Assembly: GCA_011390205.1 (NCBI GenBank)
Contig: JAABSX010000026.1
Location: 1 to 55,634, forward strand
Direction: 5' to 3'
DNA: 55,634 bases
From: Microscillaceae bacterium
Lineage (GTDB): Bacteria; Bacteroidota; Bacteroidia; Cytophagales; Microscillaceae
A model generated the notes under the pieces. The model saw only the letters and a list, made by a program, of their open reading frames with translations. It did not search any database and had not been told where the DNA came from. The first letter of the stretch is position 1; every line of letters begins with the position of its first letter. Both the position numbers and the translations under genes were made by a program. Shown piece after piece: positions 33,225 to 45,000 of this stretch.

Positions 33225-36200
33225 ATGACAGACGAAAAAACAATAAGACTTAGCCAAGCCGCTCGTGAACTAAACGTAGGGACTTCTACCATTACTGATA
33301 CGCTCGCATCTAAAGGTGTTTTGATAGAAAACAAACCAAACGCCAAAATCACGGTGTCGCAGCTTAATATGCTCGCAAAAGAGTTTGAAGTGCCAATGGA
33401 AGAAATCAATACTTCTACCAAGGCTAGAAGCAAATACGCTGGCCAAGATAGTGAAAACCACGGAGAAACCGAAAACTCCATAAAGGAAGAGAAAAAAGAG
33501 GCTATTTCTGAAACCCCTCCAGTACAACCAGTACAAAAAGAAGAGGAAAAACCGTCTGTGCAAAAAACAGAAAAAATAGCCGAAAATATCCCTAAACAAG
33601 AGGATAGCAAAACTGACAAAGAAGAAAACTTTGACAGCAAAACAAAGCTACCAGGACTTAAAGTGGTAGATAAAATAGACCTCGACAAGCCAAGGAAAGA
33701 AGCCTACAAAAATACCTCTGGCCAAATCGAAAAAGACAAGGAAAAAACCGAAACCAAAGCTGAGAGTAAACCTGAGGTTAAAAAAGAAGAGGAAAAAAAA
33801 CCCGAATTCAAAGACGAGCAGAAAAAAGAAAGCCCAAAAGAAATAGAAAATAAGGTAGAAGAGAAAAAAATACCGCCCAAAGTAGAAAAAGAACCAGAAA
33901 AAAAACAAGAAGCTCAAAAGGATAGAAGACCCAATCAAAATACTGACACTAAGAAGAATGAGCCCAAAGAAGCAAGCAAAAATCCTTATGCTGGGGCTGG
34001 GACAAAAGAAAGCTTAGAACCTAAAAACATAAGCCCCAAAGCTCCACTGAAAAAAGAGGACATAAAGCAAGAAGAACCAAAAAATCTCAGCCCAGAAACA
34101 AGTGAGGAGGGAAAAGACCCTGAATCTACACTCATCAAAGGAGAAGGAAAAACACTGAGAGGACTCAAAATCTTAGGGAAAATAGAACTCCCCTCTGACA
34201 GACCCAGAAAAGGTGGAAAACCAGTAGCCTCCTCAGATGATAGAAAGAAAAAACGAAAAAGAAAGAAAAAACGCATAGAAAAGCCTGATGGCACAAGTGC
34301 AAACACAAGCACAACTACAAATACAGCCAACACAGGAACAGGCAACACACCCACAAATACTGGCAGTAGACCAAGAAATACGAACACTACAGGAAATAGT
34401 GGCAGTAATAACAGCAACAACAACAATACACAAAACCGTACCTCACAGCCCTCTACCAACCAACCTCAAAGTGGTGGCGGCAGCAACAGCGGTAGCAGAA
34501 CCAGAGGCAAGGGCAAAGCCAAGGCAAAGGGAAATAACCAGAACAATGAAATCTCAAATGCTGAGATTCAAAGCCAAATCAAGGCAACTCTCGCAAAAAT
34601 GAGTACCCGTACTAGAATGGGTAAAAAAACAACTCGTAGCCAGAGAAAAGACAGAGGTCAGTCCTCAGACATAGAAGAGGAAGAAACTAACTTACTACAA
34701 GTAACTGAGTTTATCTCTGCCAGTGACCTTGCAAGCTTCATGGACGTTTCTATAAATGAAGTCATCTCTACTTGTATGAATATCGGGATGTTTGTTTCCA
34801 TTAATCAAAGACTCGATGCAGAAGCCATTACCATCATTGCAGATGAATTTAATTTTGATGTAGAGTTTATCTCTGCCGTCAAAGAGGATAGCCACGATTT
34901 TGAAGAAGTAGAAGAAGCCCAAGAAGACTTAAAAAACCGAGCACCCATCGTTACAATTATGGGCCACGTAGATCACGGCAAGACTTCACTCCTAGATTAT
35001 ATCCGCAAAGCAAACGTAACCTCACAAGAATCTGGAGGAATCACACAGCACATAGGTGCTTATGATGTAATGACCAGCAAAGGAGAAAGAATCGTATTCT
35101 TAGATACACCAGGGCACGAAGCTTTTACGGCTATGCGTGCCAGAGGTGCAAAAGTAACTGACATCGTCATCTTGGTCGTAGCCGCAGATGATGACGTAAT
35201 GCCACAAACCAAAGAAGCCCTTAACCACGCACAAGTGGCAGGTGTACCCATCGTCATCGCTATCAATAAAATAGACAAGCCCACAGCCAACCCTGAAAAA
35301 ATAAAAGAGGGCTTAGCCAAAGAAAATGTACTAGTAGAAAGCTGGGGTGGAAAATACCAAGATCAAGAAATCTCTGCCAAAACTGGACTGGGCATAGAAG
35401 ACCTCCTAGAAAAAGTCCTCCTAGAAGCAGAGCTATTAGACCTCAAGGCAAACCCTGATAAAAATGCCGCAGGCACAGTCATAGAAGCAAGCCTAGACAA
35501 AGGCAAAGGCTATGTCGCTACTGTTCTTGTGCAGTCAGGCACATTGCAAGTAGGAGATGTTATCTTAGCAGGCTCACATTATGGCCGTGTAAAAGCCATG
35601 AATGATCACTTAGGCAGAAAAGTAACAAAAGCCAGACCCGCCACCCCTGTTCAGGTGCTAGGGCTTGCAGGAGCACCACAGTCAGGAGATGTATTCAAGG
35701 TGATGAACTCTGAAAGAGAGGCCAGAGAAATTGCTTCTAAACGTGAGCAAATCCTCAGAGAGCAGAATATCAGAGCTACCCGTGGACTTACTCTTGACGA
35801 AATCACCCGCCGAAGGTTACTAGGAAATTTCCAAGAACTTAAAATCATTGTAAAAGGTGATGTGGATGGCTCAGTAGAAGCCCTCGCTGATTCACTACAG
35901 CAGCTCTCAAGCAAAGAAATAGAAATCAAGATTATACACAAAGCCGTGGGGCAAATCTCCGAGGCAGATGTCATGCTCGCAAGTGCCTCAGAGGCAATCA
36001 TTGTCGGCTTTCAGGTTCGCCCCTCACCCAATGCACGCAAAGCAGCCGAACAAGAAAAGGTTCAAATCAAACTCTACTCCATCATCTATACTGCCATAGA
36101 AGAAATCAGAGATGCTATGGAGGGAATGCTTGCCCCTACTATGGTAGAAGAGATTGTAGGAAATGCCGAAGTAAGAGATGTATTCAAAATCTCAAAAATA

Positions 36201-36443
36201 GGCACAGTAGCAGGCTGCTACGTAACGGATGGATACATCAAACGCAATAACCGTGTCAGACTTATCAGAGATGGCATCGTTACTTTTGAGGGCGAAATAG
36301 ACGCACTCAAAAGATTTAAAGATGACGTGGGCGAAGTCAGAAATAACTTCGAGTGTGGTATGAGCATCAAAGGCTTTAATGATATTAAAGTGGGGGATGT
36401 GATTGAAAACTATGAAATCAAAGAGGTCAAAAGAAAACTATAA
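33225..36443 (+). CDS. infB: Translation initiation factor IF-2
   Basis: 1072 residues. This GTPase places initiator tRNA on the 30S subunit. An N-terminal IF2N motif ([20 protein letters not shown], 10-29) precedes about 400 residues of low complexity, first Lys/Glu/Pro-rich and then Asn/Thr/Gly/Ser-rich (about 355-430), which probably forms a disordered arm. A second IF2N domain follows (about 490-560). The GTPase has [10 protein letters not shown] (G1, about 579), [12 protein letters not shown] (G3) and NKIDKP (G4). Domains II-IV complete the protein at the usual length. The long N-terminal arm is typical of Bacteroidota. A strong bidirectional terminator separates it from dnaN. Confidence 0.97.
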   Translation: MTDEKTIRLSQAARELNVGTSTITDTLASKGVLIENKPNAKITVSQLNMLAKEFEVPMEEINTSTKARSKYAGQDSENHGETENSIKEEKKEAISETPPVQPVQKEEEKPSVQKTEKIAENIPKQEDSKTDKEENFDSKTKLPGLKVVDKIDLDKPRKEAYKNTSGQIEKDKEKTETKAESKPEVKKEEEKKPEFKDEQKKESPKEIENKVEEKKIPPKVEKEPEKKQEAQKDRRPNQNTDTKKNEPKEASKNPYAGAGTKESLEPKNISPKAPLKKEDIKQEEPKNLSPETSEEGKDPESTLIKGEGKTLRGLKILGKIELPSDRPRKGGKPVASSDDRKKKRKRKKKRIEKPDGTSANTSTTTNTANTGTGNTPTNTGSRPRNTNTTGNSGSNNSNNNNTQNRTSQPSTNQPQSGGGSNSGSRTRGKGKAKAKGNNQNNEISNAEIQSQIKATLAKMSTRTRMGKKTTRSQRKDRGQSSDIEEEETNLLQVTEFISASDLASFMDVSINEVISTCMNIGMFVSINQRLDAEAITIIADEFNFDVEFISAVKEDSHDFEEVEEAQEDLKNRAPIVTIMGHVDHGKTSLLDYIRKANVTSQESGGITQHIGAYDVMTSKGERIVFLDTPGHEAFTAMRARGAKVTDIVILVVAADDDVMPQTKEALNHAQVAGVPIVIAINKIDKPTANPEKIKEGLAKENVLVESWGGKYQDQEISAKTGLGIEDLLEKVLLEAELLDLKANPDKNAAGTVIEASLDKGKGYVATVLVQSGTLQVGDVILAGSHYGRVKAMNDHLGRKVTKARPATPVQVLGLAGAPQSGDVFKVMNSEREAREIASKREQILREQNIRATRGLTLDEITRRRLLGNFQELKIIVKGDVDGSVEALADSLQQLSSKEIEIKIIHKAVGQISEADVMLASASEAIIVGFQVRPSPNARKAAEQEKVQIKLYSIIYTAIEEIRDAMEGMLAPTMVEEIVGNAEVRDVFKISKIGTVAGCYVTDGYIKRNNRVRLIRDGIVTFEGEIDALKRFKDDVGEVRNNFECGMSIKGFNDIKVGDVIENYEIKEVKRKL

Positions 36444-36462
36444 ACCTCCAAAATCTATTCAC

Positions 36463-36501
36463 AAAAAAGCCAAGACATTTTTAAGTGTCTTGGCTTTTTT
36501 T
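36463..36501. terminator. Bidirectional terminator between infB and dnaN
   Basis: AAAAAAGCCAAGACA (36463-36477) pairs with TGTCTTGGCTTTTTT (36486-36500) with an 8-nt loop. It has an A-run before and a T-run after, so it can serve both infB and the convergent dnaN. Confidence 0.93.
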
Positions 36502-36528
36502 ATTAAAAAATTCTTTCCAGAAAAAATA

Positions 36529-37653
36529 TTAAGCATAAGAGCTGAGCATCACAGGCATAATGAGCATTAAGATCTCTTCTTCATCTGCTTTTTCGGCAGG
36601 CTTAATCACCCCAGCACGGCTTGGTGTAGAGAAAGCAAAATTAATTTCCTTAGAGCTAAGGTTACTTAGCATCTCTATCAAAAACTTCACATTAAAGCCA
36701 ATTTCCATTTCTTCACCTTCATAGCTACAGGTAAGTGTTTCATTTGCCTCATTAGAAAAGTCTAAATCCTCTGCAAAAACCTGTAACTGACTTCCACTTA
36801 ATTTCAGGCGGATTTGATTGGTCGTTTTATTGGCATAAATAGAAAGACGCTTAAGAGTGCTCATCAGGTCATTACGTCCGATTTCTAAGATATTAGGATT
36901 GTCCGTAGGAATGGCATTCTCATAGTCAGGGAAGTTCTCGTCTATCAGTCTGCAAGAAAGCTCCGTATTGTTGTACGTAAAAAAAGCCTGTCTTCCGCTA
37001 AACTGTGCCAAGATGTCTGTATTGTCTGTAGGCAAACTTACTTTGAGCAGGCTTAGTGCCTTTTTAGGAATAATCAGTGAACTTGCTTCCTCTGAGCTTA
37101 CATCACTGCGGAAGTATTTTACCAGACGGTTGCCATCTGTAGCCACAAAGGTAATGCCGTTTGCATCTAACTTGCTATACATCCCCGTCATAGAAGGGCG
37201 AAGCTCGTCATTGCTTACCGCAAAAAGTGTATTGGCAATTGCTTCTGAAAGCACTTCTGAAGACATCTTTACTTTCACATCTCCATCGGGCTCAGGTCTG
37301 CGAGGAAAATCTTCTGCACCTTCACCTGCCAGTTTGTAGTGTCCGTTATAAGAAGTAATCTCTAGACTATAATTTTCTGCATCTATAGTGATAGAGAGAG
37401 GCTGCTCAGGAAGGCTTTTGAGGGTATCCAAAAGCTGGCGTGCAGGCACGGCAAGGCTTCCCTCATCTGTGGTTTCTATCTCGAGCTGGGTGGTCATCGT
37501 GATGCTCATGTCAGCAGCTGTTACGATTAATTTACCACCTTTAATCTCAAATAAAAAATTTTCTAAAATAGGTAACTGAGGATTGCTAGGAACTACGCCA
37601 CTTAGCAGCGCAAGGTGCTTCTCGAGGGTAGTAGAAGAAACAATAAATTTCAT
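36529..37653 (-). CDS. dnaN: DNA polymerase III beta subunit (sliding clamp)
   Basis: 374 residues, the standard length: three clamp domains (about 1-120, 130-250 and 250-374). The N-terminus MKFIVSSTTLEKHLALLSGV, the GNRLVKYFRS segment (T-D-G-x-R-L type) and the C-terminal ending LMPVMLSS (P-V/I-M-x-x) are all characteristic. The clamp tethers the replicase and many repair enzymes to DNA. Here it stands alone, without dnaA or recF, which is common in this phylum, so it does not by itself indicate the origin. Confidence 0.97.
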   Translation of the reverse strand: MKFIVSSTTLEKHLALLSGVVPSNPQLPILENFLFEIKGGKLIVTAADMSITMTTQLEIETTDEGSLAVPARQLLDTLKSLPEQPLSITIDAENYSLEITSYNGHYKLAGEGAEDFPRRPEPDGDVKVKMSSEVLSEAIANTLFAVSNDELRPSMTGMYSKLDANGITFVATDGNRLVKYFRSDVSSEEASSLIIPKKALSLLKVSLPTDNTDILAQFSGRQAFFTYNNTELSCRLIDENFPDYENAIPTDNPNILEIGRNDLMSTLKRLSIYANKTTNQIRLKLSGSQLQVFAEDLDFSNEANETLTCSYEGEEMEIGFNVKFLIEMLSNLSSKEINFAFSTPSRAGVIKPAEKADEEEILMLIMPVMLSSYA

Positions 37654-38121
37654 AGGCTTTATTTATTTTTAGACGATGTTTAAATTTTATAAGTTTTTGA
37701 TAACCAATAGTTTGCGTTTTTTGCTGCAAAACCGCCTTAAAGTTACATATTTTTAGTCAAACTAAGTTCAAATTTTGAGCAATTAATTTCTATCCTAAGC
37801 AAAGAAAAGTTCGTTTTATGTATGCTCTATGTCGTTTTTTAGACTCTCTAAAGAAGACAATAATGGAATACCTTTTGCCGAAAAAGCAAAGATTCTCCTT
37901 TATTGGATTTCGTAGCAAAGATTTAGAATTTGTGTTGTAATTTTGAACAATTAATTTTAAATGAGTTTTTTTAAAATTTATCCATCAATGAAGGTGTATA
38001 AGTAAATGGACAATTTAAAATTGAAATAAATTAATACATTGATTATCAGTAACTTCAATTGAAGGTAATGCCCTAAGTTCGCCTTAAGTAATTACTGAAA
38101 CCTAAATAAGCACTTTATACT
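37654..38121. other. Divergent intergenic region, 468 bp
   Basis: AT-rich region between dnaN and the thioredoxin-domain gene. A 17-bp sequence (TTTTGARCAATTAATTT) occurs twice, at about 37774-37790 and 37942-37958, with one difference. The only frame from ATG is 25 codons long (from about 37863) and is probably chance. I see no DnaA-box cluster, promoter matching the full consensus, or RNA gene. Confidence 0.45.
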
Positions 38122-40191
38122 ATGTCTCAAATACATACTTCCTCACAAAAGCCGAATCAACTTATTCATAGTACGAGCCCTTATTTGCTTCAGCATGCCT
38201 ACAACCCTGTAGCATGGTATCCTTGGGGGGAAGAAGCCCTCCAAAAAGCAAAAGACGAAGACAAGCCCATCATTGTCAGCATTGGCTACTCTGCCTGCCA
38301 CTGGTGCCACGTCATGGAGAGAGAGTCATTTGAAAATGAAGACATTGCGGCTCTGATGAATACCCATTTTATCAATATCAAAGTAGATAGAGAAGAACGC
38401 CCCGATGTAGATGCAGTCTATATGGATGCTGTGCAGGCGATGGGGGTGCGTGGGGGCTGGCCCCTGAATGCTTTTTTGATGCCCGATGCCAAGCCTTTTT
38501 ATGCAGGCACTTATTTCCCACCCCAAAACTGGACAGGACTCTTGCAAAAAATTGCCGAAATCTTCCAAAAAAACCGAGCGGACATAGCCGAATCCGCCAC
38601 ACAATTCCAGCAGGTTATCTCTGCCAGTGAACTAAAAAAATATGGCTTGCAAGCACAAGATACAGATTTTAAGGCAGAAGACCTTGACAAGATGTACTTA
38701 GAGATAGCCCAAAACTTTGACACAACACGGGGCGGAATGCAAAAAGCACCTAAATTTCCGATGCCTTCTATTTATCAATTTTTATTGCATTATAGCCAAA
38801 CAACTGAAAACGCCCAACACGCACAATCTGCCCAAATTCACTTAGAAAAAACCTTGGACGAAATGGCATATGGAGGAATCTATGACCAAATCGGGGGAGG
38901 TTTTGCTCGCTATTCGGTAGATGCTGATTGGTTTGCACCTCATTTTGAAAAAATGCTCTACGACAATGGGCAGCTCATCAGCCTCTATGCAGATGCTTAT
39001 AATCTCAGCAAAAAACCCCTTTATCAGTCGGTAGTGCATCAAAGTATTGCATTTGTGGCACGAGAACTTACAAGTGAGGAAGGTGGATTTTATGCTGCAC
39101 TTGATGCAGATAGTGAGGGCATAGAAGGAAAATTCTATACTTGGACTGCCCAAGAAATCAATCAACTATTTGAAGAAGAAAATGAGCGAAACCTCTTCAG
39201 TGCCTATTATCAAATCAAAGAAAAAGGAAACTGGGAGGAGGGTGTCAATATTTTGTGCCGTAAAATGAGTGATGAGGATTTTGCCAAAAAACACCAACTC
39301 AGTGAAGCAACACTGGCTGCTCATGTAGAAAGGTGGGAAGAAACCCTGCTCAATATCAGAAATCAAAGAATCAGACCAGGGCTAGATGATAAAATCCTGA
39401 CAGGCTGGAATGCGCTCATGCTCAAAGGCTTGTGCAATGCTTATCAGGTATTTGGGGAGGCTGATTTTTTGAAAATGGCTACTCAAAATGCAGGTTTTCT
39501 GTGGGCAAAACTCTGGAACGGAACGCATCTCTGCCGCACTTATAAAAATGGGGAAGCCAAGATTATGGCTTATCTCGAGGATTATGCCCTCTTGATAGAG
39601 GCTTATGTTGCTTTGTATCAAGTTACTTTGGAGATACAGTGGCTTCATAGAGCTGAGATTCTGACCCACTATTGCCTCGAAAACTTTTATGATGCCGAAG
39701 AAGGCTTTTTCTTCTTTACGGACGTAAAAGGAGAGAAACTCATCGCCCGCAAAAAAGAGATTTTTGACAATGTAATACCTGCCTCTAACTCCGTGATGGC
39801 TAAAAACTTGTTTTATCTCGGACTTCTGACTGACAAGGCACATTATACAGACACAGCCCGCACAATGTTGGCAAGCACAAAAAAAATACTGCTCCAAAGC
39901 CTCGAGTACCTTACTAATTGGGGGCAGCTTTATTGTCTATTTGCCAAGCCTATAGCAGAGGTTGTGTTGATAGGAAAAGACTGTGCCTCTGTGGGGCTTG
40001 AGTTTACACAGCAGCAGTATTTCCCTCATAAAATACTCTTAGGAAGCACTGCTGAGTGTGAAGAATTGCCTTTGCTGGCACAAAAGACGAGTTTAGAGGC
40101 TCAGACGACTATCTATGTATGTTTTGATAAATCATGTCAGCTCCCTGTACAGCAAGTGACCGAGGCTTGGAAATTAATCAAAGAAAATTAA
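38122..40191 (+). CDS. Thioredoxin-domain protein of the YyaL/spermatogenesis-associated 20 family
   Basis: 689 residues, full length. The N-terminal DUF255 thioredoxin-like domain (about 1-170) starts with [22 protein letters not shown] and carries the CxxC of [16 protein letters not shown] (about 59-62), followed by [15 protein letters not shown] and [20 protein letters not shown]. The remainder is an (alpha/alpha)6 barrel resembling glycoside-hydrolase/epimerase folds ([41 protein letters not shown]). The activity of the family is unknown. No signal peptide, so cytoplasmic. The small membrane-protein gene follows after 13 bp. Confidence 0.93.
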   Translation: MSQIHTSSQKPNQLIHSTSPYLLQHAYNPVAWYPWGEEALQKAKDEDKPIIVSIGYSACHWCHVMERESFENEDIAALMNTHFINIKVDREERPDVDAVYMDAVQAMGVRGGWPLNAFLMPDAKPFYAGTYFPPQNWTGLLQKIAEIFQKNRADIAESATQFQQVISASELKKYGLQAQDTDFKAEDLDKMYLEIAQNFDTTRGGMQKAPKFPMPSIYQFLLHYSQTTENAQHAQSAQIHLEKTLDEMAYGGIYDQIGGGFARYSVDADWFAPHFEKMLYDNGQLISLYADAYNLSKKPLYQSVVHQSIAFVARELTSEEGGFYAALDADSEGIEGKFYTWTAQEINQLFEEENERNLFSAYYQIKEKGNWEEGVNILCRKMSDEDFAKKHQLSEATLAAHVERWEETLLNIRNQRIRPGLDDKILTGWNALMLKGLCNAYQVFGEADFLKMATQNAGFLWAKLWNGTHLCRTYKNGEAKIMAYLEDYALLIEAYVALYQVTLEIQWLHRAEILTHYCLENFYDAEEGFFFFTDVKGEKLIARKKEIFDNVIPASNSVMAKNLFYLGLLTDKAHYTDTARTMLASTKKILLQSLEYLTNWGQLYCLFAKPIAEVVLIGKDCASVGLEFTQQQYFPHKILLGSTAECEELPLLAQKTSLEAQTTIYVCFDKSCQLPVQQVTEAWKLIKEN

Positions 40192-40204
40192 AATTTGAGC
40201 GTGT

Positions 40205-40429
40205 ATGCGTTATACCAATCTTGAAGAAAAATATGACAAAACCATCAAAGCAGGCTGCTGGGGTTGTTTGGTCTATGTGGTTTTATTTTTTGGATTAGGA
40301 AGTGTGATTCTGTACTTTGAACTACCCATTATTTTGGTAGTACCTCTGATAGGTATTTTTGTACTGATATGGCTTTATTTTTTTATGAAAGCACGGAAAG
40401 CAGACCAAAGAGACAATGGAAAACTATAA
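40205..40429 (+). CDS. Small two-helix membrane protein
   Basis: 74 residues. Two hydrophobic helices (about 20-38, LVYVVLFFGLGSVILYF, and 42-64, IILVVPLIGIFVLIWLYFF) are linked by a very short turn and flanked by charged ends (NLEEKYDKTIKAG and ARKADQRDNGKL). It has a CWGC pair before the first helix. No family is recognised. It lies 13 bp after the thioredoxin-domain gene, so it is probably co-transcribed. It ends 6 bp before the convergent REC-PAS-DHp gene. Confidence 0.7.
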   Translation: MRYTNLEEKYDKTIKAGCWGCLVYVVLFFGLGSVILYFELPIILVVPLIGIFVLIWLYFFMKARKADQRDNGKL

Positions 40430-40435
40430 AACGTC

Positions 40436-41467
40436 TTAGAGCACCTCGTCATCCTCCTCTTTTTTGCCAAAGAGTTGGGTTTCTTCGGTTTTTTGGATAA
40501 TATCTCTTACAATCTTATCTAATTCTTTGGCAGAGTGCTCTAGGTATCCTAAAAACTCATCTATCTCTTGTGGGGGGTTTTTTTTATCAAATAATAGATT
40601 GATGAGCCCCATCATACGGGCAAGAGGTGCCCTTACTATATGTGCCTGAATCCAAGCTATTTCTTGAAATTTTTCGTTTTGGGCCTCAATGGCTTGTATG
40701 TAGTAGGTTCGTTCGCTCACATCAGTAGCCAATACAAGTCTGGCGTGTCTGCCATTTAGCTCTATGGGGTTACTCTGAATATCTACACAAATAATCCCTC
40801 CGTCTTTCTTTTTGTGCCTTACGTTGCTGAGTAAAAAATTGGGCTTTCGGTATGATTCTCTAGTAAGTCTGATAAAGTTATCTGCATCCTCTTCTAGGTA
40901 AATTTCTGTTACTTTCATAGCCAAAAACTCTTCTAAGGAGTAGCCATAATGTATGATGGTGGCTTGGTTTACATCCAAAAACTCATGTGTCTGTTCATCA
41001 AAGACCATCATAGGCGAGGGGCTTAAATGAAATAAATCTCTATATTTTTTTTCAGACTCTTTGATTTGAGATTCAGTCCTTTTTCTTTCTAGGCTATAAG
41101 CGATGCTTTTGCTAAGTTGGTAGGCGTTGAGTTCGTCTTTGAGTAAATAATCGGATACGCCGAGTCCTACGGTTTTCACACCAAACTCCTTGTCTGCGAA
41201 CCCAGTCAATACAATGATGGGTTTTCCTTCGGAGAGTCTTACAATTTCTTTGACGAGGCTTTCTCCACTTGCATCGGGCAGAGATAAGTCTAAGAGAATG
41301 ACATCAAAGTGCTGATTTGCAAGCGTTGTCTTGGCTTTTGAGAGGGTAGTTACTTGGTGAATTGTGATATTGTGTACTTCCTCTTGTAAGTAGTCTTCTA
41401 TTAAGATATAATCGCCTTGATTATCTTCAATCACTAATATGCTCAGGTCAGACAATGATATAGGCAT
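40436..41467 (-). CDS. Response regulator-PAS protein with an orphan DHp domain
   Basis: 343 residues. The receiver (1-125) has LVIEDNQGD, the phospho-acceptor Asp in VILLDLSLPDASG, the Thr in VLTGFAD and the Lys in YLLKDE. A PAS domain follows (about 140-255, LFHLSPSPMMVFDEQTHEFL). The last 75 residues are a helical DHp-like segment with an H-box AWIQAHIVRAPLARMMGL and second helix LEHSAKELDKIVRDI. There is no HATPase domain, so it is a REC-fronted phospho-acceptor or dimeric scaffold rather than a kinase. It lies 3 bp after the single-domain regulator, in the operon-like group headed by the giant kinase. Confidence 0.88.
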   Translation of the reverse strand: MPISLSDLSILVIEDNQGDYILIEDYLQEEVHNITIHQVTTLSKAKTTLANQHFDVILLDLSLPDASGESLVKEIVRLSEGKPIIVLTGFADKEFGVKTVGLGVSDYLLKDELNAYQLSKSIAYSLERKRTESQIKESEKKYRDLFHLSPSPMMVFDEQTHEFLDVNQATIIHYGYSLEEFLAMKVTEIYLEEDADNFIRLTRESYRKPNFLLSNVRHKKKDGGIICVDIQSNPIELNGRHARLVLATDVSERTYYIQAIEAQNEKFQEIAWIQAHIVRAPLARMMGLINLLFDKKNPPQEIDEFLGYLEHSAKELDKIVRDIIQKTEETQLFGKKEEDDEVL

Positions 41468-41470
41468 ACC

Positions 41471-41911
41471 TTAATAGTTAGATTTGGTGGGTAACTTTGC
41501 TACGGACAGCCAGAAGAGCTTGATAGCCTCAATGGTTTCTAAAAATTCTGTGAGTTCTACGGGTTTTGTGATGTAGCTATTGGCGTAGTTTTGATAGGCA
41601 CTTATGATGTCTTTATCTGAAGATGAGGTGGTAAATATCACCACAGGGATATGCTTTAAATGCTGGTTAGACCTTATTTTTTTTAGGAGCTCGTGCCCAT
41701 TCATTTTGGGCAGATTGATGTCTAATAAAATAAAATCGGGCGTAGTTACATTTTCGTAAGCACTTGTTTTTTCTAGAAACTGAAAAGCTTCCCATCCGTC
41801 TTTTGCTACACTTATTTGGTAATCTGTGTTACCTGTTTCTAGGGCATCTGTTGTCAATAAAATATCACCTTCATTGTCTTCTACCAACAAGATATGTGTG
41901 GGTTTTGTCAT
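41471..41911 (-). CDS. Single-domain response regulator (Rcp1-type)
   Basis: 146 residues, only a receiver: LLVEDNEGDILLTTDAL with the acidic pair, the phospho-acceptor Asp in FILLDINLPKMNGHELL (about residue 63), the Thr/Ser in VIFTTSSSDKDI and the Lys in SYITKPVEL. EDNEGD is typical of the cyanobacterial-phytochrome-like Rcp1 group, often paired with PAS/GAF-rich kinases. The neighbouring giant kinase (94 bp upstream) is the likely partner. It has no output domain of its own, so it may relay to the REC-PAS-DHp protein. Confidence 0.92.
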   Translation of the reverse strand: MTKPTHILLVEDNEGDILLTTDALETGNTDYQISVAKDGWEAFQFLEKTSAYENVTTPDFILLDINLPKMNGHELLKKIRSNQHLKHIPVVIFTTSSSDKDIISAYQNYANSYITKPVELTEFLETIEAIKLFWLSVAKLPTKSNY

Positions 41912-42005
41912 GAAATAATCTATAAAAAATACTTAATATGAGATAAATTATCTTGATTAAGCTCAATGCACATAGTTTTAAAAATCCTTACACAAAGTTA
42001 TAAAA

Positions 42006-45000
42006 CTATTTACGAATAGTGAAATAAAAAGTCGTACCTTTTCCGATTTCTGATTCTATCCATATTTTTCCGTGGTATCGTTCCACTATTTTTTTACATA
42101 TTGCCAGCCCTATGCCTGTGCCAGAGTACTCTTCTCGGCTGTGCAGTCTTTGGAAGATTACAAACACTTTGTCAAAGAATTGTTTTTCTATCCCGATGCC
42201 ATTGTCTTTGATTTCAAATTGCCAGTGATTCCTTAGTTCTTTGTGTCGAATCTCGATGTATGGCTGTATGAGTGGGTTTTGGTATTTGAGGGCATTGGTG
42301 ATGATGTTTTGAAATAACTGCTGCATGTGTGTTCTGCCTGCTTTGATGGCGGGGAGTTTTTCCCATTTTATTTGTGCATCTTTTTCTTGGATGAGGGTTA
42401 GATTCAGGGTGATAATCTCTTCTAAAAGGTTATCAAGCATGATATTTTCTTGCTTTGCTTCATTTCTCCCTACCCTTGAATATTCCAGCAAATCTAAGAG
42501 AATTTTACGCATTCGTACAGCTCCATCTACGGCAAAGTGAATGTATTTTTGGGCTTTTTCGTCTAATTGGTCTTTGTATTTTTTATCTAGCTGAGTAAGA
42601 AAGCTAGTAACCATTCTGAGAGGCTCTTGGAGGTCATGAGAGGCTATGTAAGCAAACTGCTCTAGCTCGGCATTGGAGTTTGCCAGTTCTTGAGCTCTTT
42701 GATTCATCTCAGTATTGAGTTCGTTGAGGTGTTGCTCGTATTTCTTCTGTCTGGTGATGTCTCTTTCTATGGCTACCCAGTGGGTAAAGAAGCCGTTCTC
42801 ATCGGCCACGGGCACTACAGAGAAATTTACCCAAAACTCTTCTCCATTTTTTTTGTAATTGATTAAGTCTATATTGAGGCTTTCCCAGTTTTCTAGGGCT
42901 TTTCGGAGCTTGTCAAGTGTTTCTCTGTCAGAGTTAGGCCCTTGGAGTATTCGGGGCGTTTTGCCTATGACATCTTCGGGCGCGTATCCTGTCATCTTGG
43001 TAAAGGCATCATTGACATAGACGATTTTGGGTCCGGGCAGGTCAAAAGGCTCGGCCTCCGTGATGAGTACTGAATCGGTGGTGTGTGTTACTACAGATTC
43101 TAGCAGTTTGAGTCTTTCTTCTTCTTCTTTTTGCTTGGTGATGTCTTGCAAAGCCCCTATCATTCGGTAGGGTTTGGCTGTTTTTGGGTTTCGGATGATG
43201 ATGGCTTTTTCTCTGATGTAAGCATATTCACCATTGGCTTTTTTAAATCTATACTCACCTGTCCATTTATTGGTATGTTTATCTTGTCGGACTTGCATGA
43301 TTTCGCCCCATATCCTGTTAAAGTCATCAGGGTGAATACACGTTTTCCAGAAGTCTTCTTTAACGCCTTCCTCACATATTTCATAGCCAAAAAGTCTTTG
43401 GTACCCTTTGCCCCAGAATACATTTTCTTTGTTCATATCCCAGTCCCAGATGGCATCATTGGTAGCTTCCATGACGATATCGTAGCGTTCTTTGGCAAGC
43501 CTGACTTCTTCTGCTGCTTTTTTTCCTTCTGTGATATTGATAGAAATGCCTGCGATGGCATAAGGCTCATTGTTTTGGTTTTCTAGGAGGAATTTCATTT
43601 CTAAGAATACCTCCTCCCCTACTTGGTGTTCAAAACTTTCGGGGAGTTTATTCTGAATGATTCTTTTATCGACTCTCCTGCAGTTGTCCGCAAAATCTTC
43701 CTCAAATATATCATAATCTGTCATCCCTAATTTTAGGTCTTGATGACTAATGGCTTTTTTGTAGCCCTCATTAAAGAATAAGTACCTTCCTTTTAGGTCT
43801 TTCATAAACACGACCATAGGTGCAAAATCCATGATGGTCTGAAGCTGATCCTTTGATTTTTGGAGTTCTTCTTCGGCTATTTTTCTTTTGGTAATATCTC
43901 TAAAATAGATTGAAAGTCCTTCTTTGGAGGGGTACACACTCACTCCAAGCCAACTATTTAGTGATGGGTAAAACTCTTCAAAATCTGTGGAGATATTTTC
44001 TTTTGCTGCCTTGTGGTACTCTGTGTAAAATTTAAGTGAGATGGCTTCTTTTAATACCTCCCATAAGTTTTTATGAATGATATTCTCTTTGGGCACACCC
44101 ATAATCATCTCTGCACGATGATTCCAGTAGGTTACCCTCCACTCTTTATCCAAGGTAAAGAATCCGTCATTGATACTTTCTAAGACATTGGTTACTCTCT
44201 GGCTGTAGGCTTCCAGCTGTGCTTTTGATTTTTGGATGTCTGTGGCATCTCTGGCTACGGCATAGATATTTTGGCTGTCTTCATCCCAGCGAGCCGACCA
44301 GATGATGGGTATAATTTGCCCATTTTTGTGCCTGTATCTATTCTCAAAATCAGTAATGCGCTGCCCTTCCATTACTTGCTTGGCTGTATTGATGCTTTTG
44401 GCTTGGTCTTCTTCTATGACAAACTCGACAAAGAATCTTCCTTGCATTTCTTCGGGAGTGTAGCCCCATATTTTGGAGGAGGCTGCACTGACCTGAATAA
44501 AGCGTCCTTGGGCATCGATGGTGCAAATAATGTCTGCTGATTGGTTTAAGATTTTTTGTAAGAATGCCTCATTTTCCCTGAGTTTTTCTGCGGCTTCTAC
44601 CTGCTTGCTGATGTCTGTATGTACACCTATGATTCGGAGTGGCTTTTGGTCTTTACTCCATTGGGTTACTTTTCCTCTTGTGAGAATCCACTTGTAAGAG
44701 CCATCTTTGCACCTTAGTCTGTGTTCTTTTTGATATACATCTATTTTGCCTTCAAAGTGCTTATTAAGTTCGTCATAGCAGGATTGTAAATCATCTTGGT
44801 GTACGAGTGCTTCCCAGCTTTCAAGCTTTGATGAGATTTCGTCAGTCTCGTATCCAAGCATTGTTTTCCATCTATCAGAGAAGAATACATCATCACTTTC
44901 TATATTCCAGTCCCAGATACCATCTCCTGAGCCTTCTAGGCCAAATTTCCATCTTTGCTCAATCTGATTGAGGCGTATGCTTTGTCTTTTTTGGTAGTCT

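Noticed and set aside
34285-34450. ACA/AAC-rich low-complexity tract as a possible microsatellite
   Set aside because: It is in frame and encodes the Thr/Asn-rich arm of IF-2, common in the phylum.
36529-38121. Replication origin next to dnaN
   Set aside because: No dnaA gene, DnaA-box cluster or strand-wide gene orientation change is visible.
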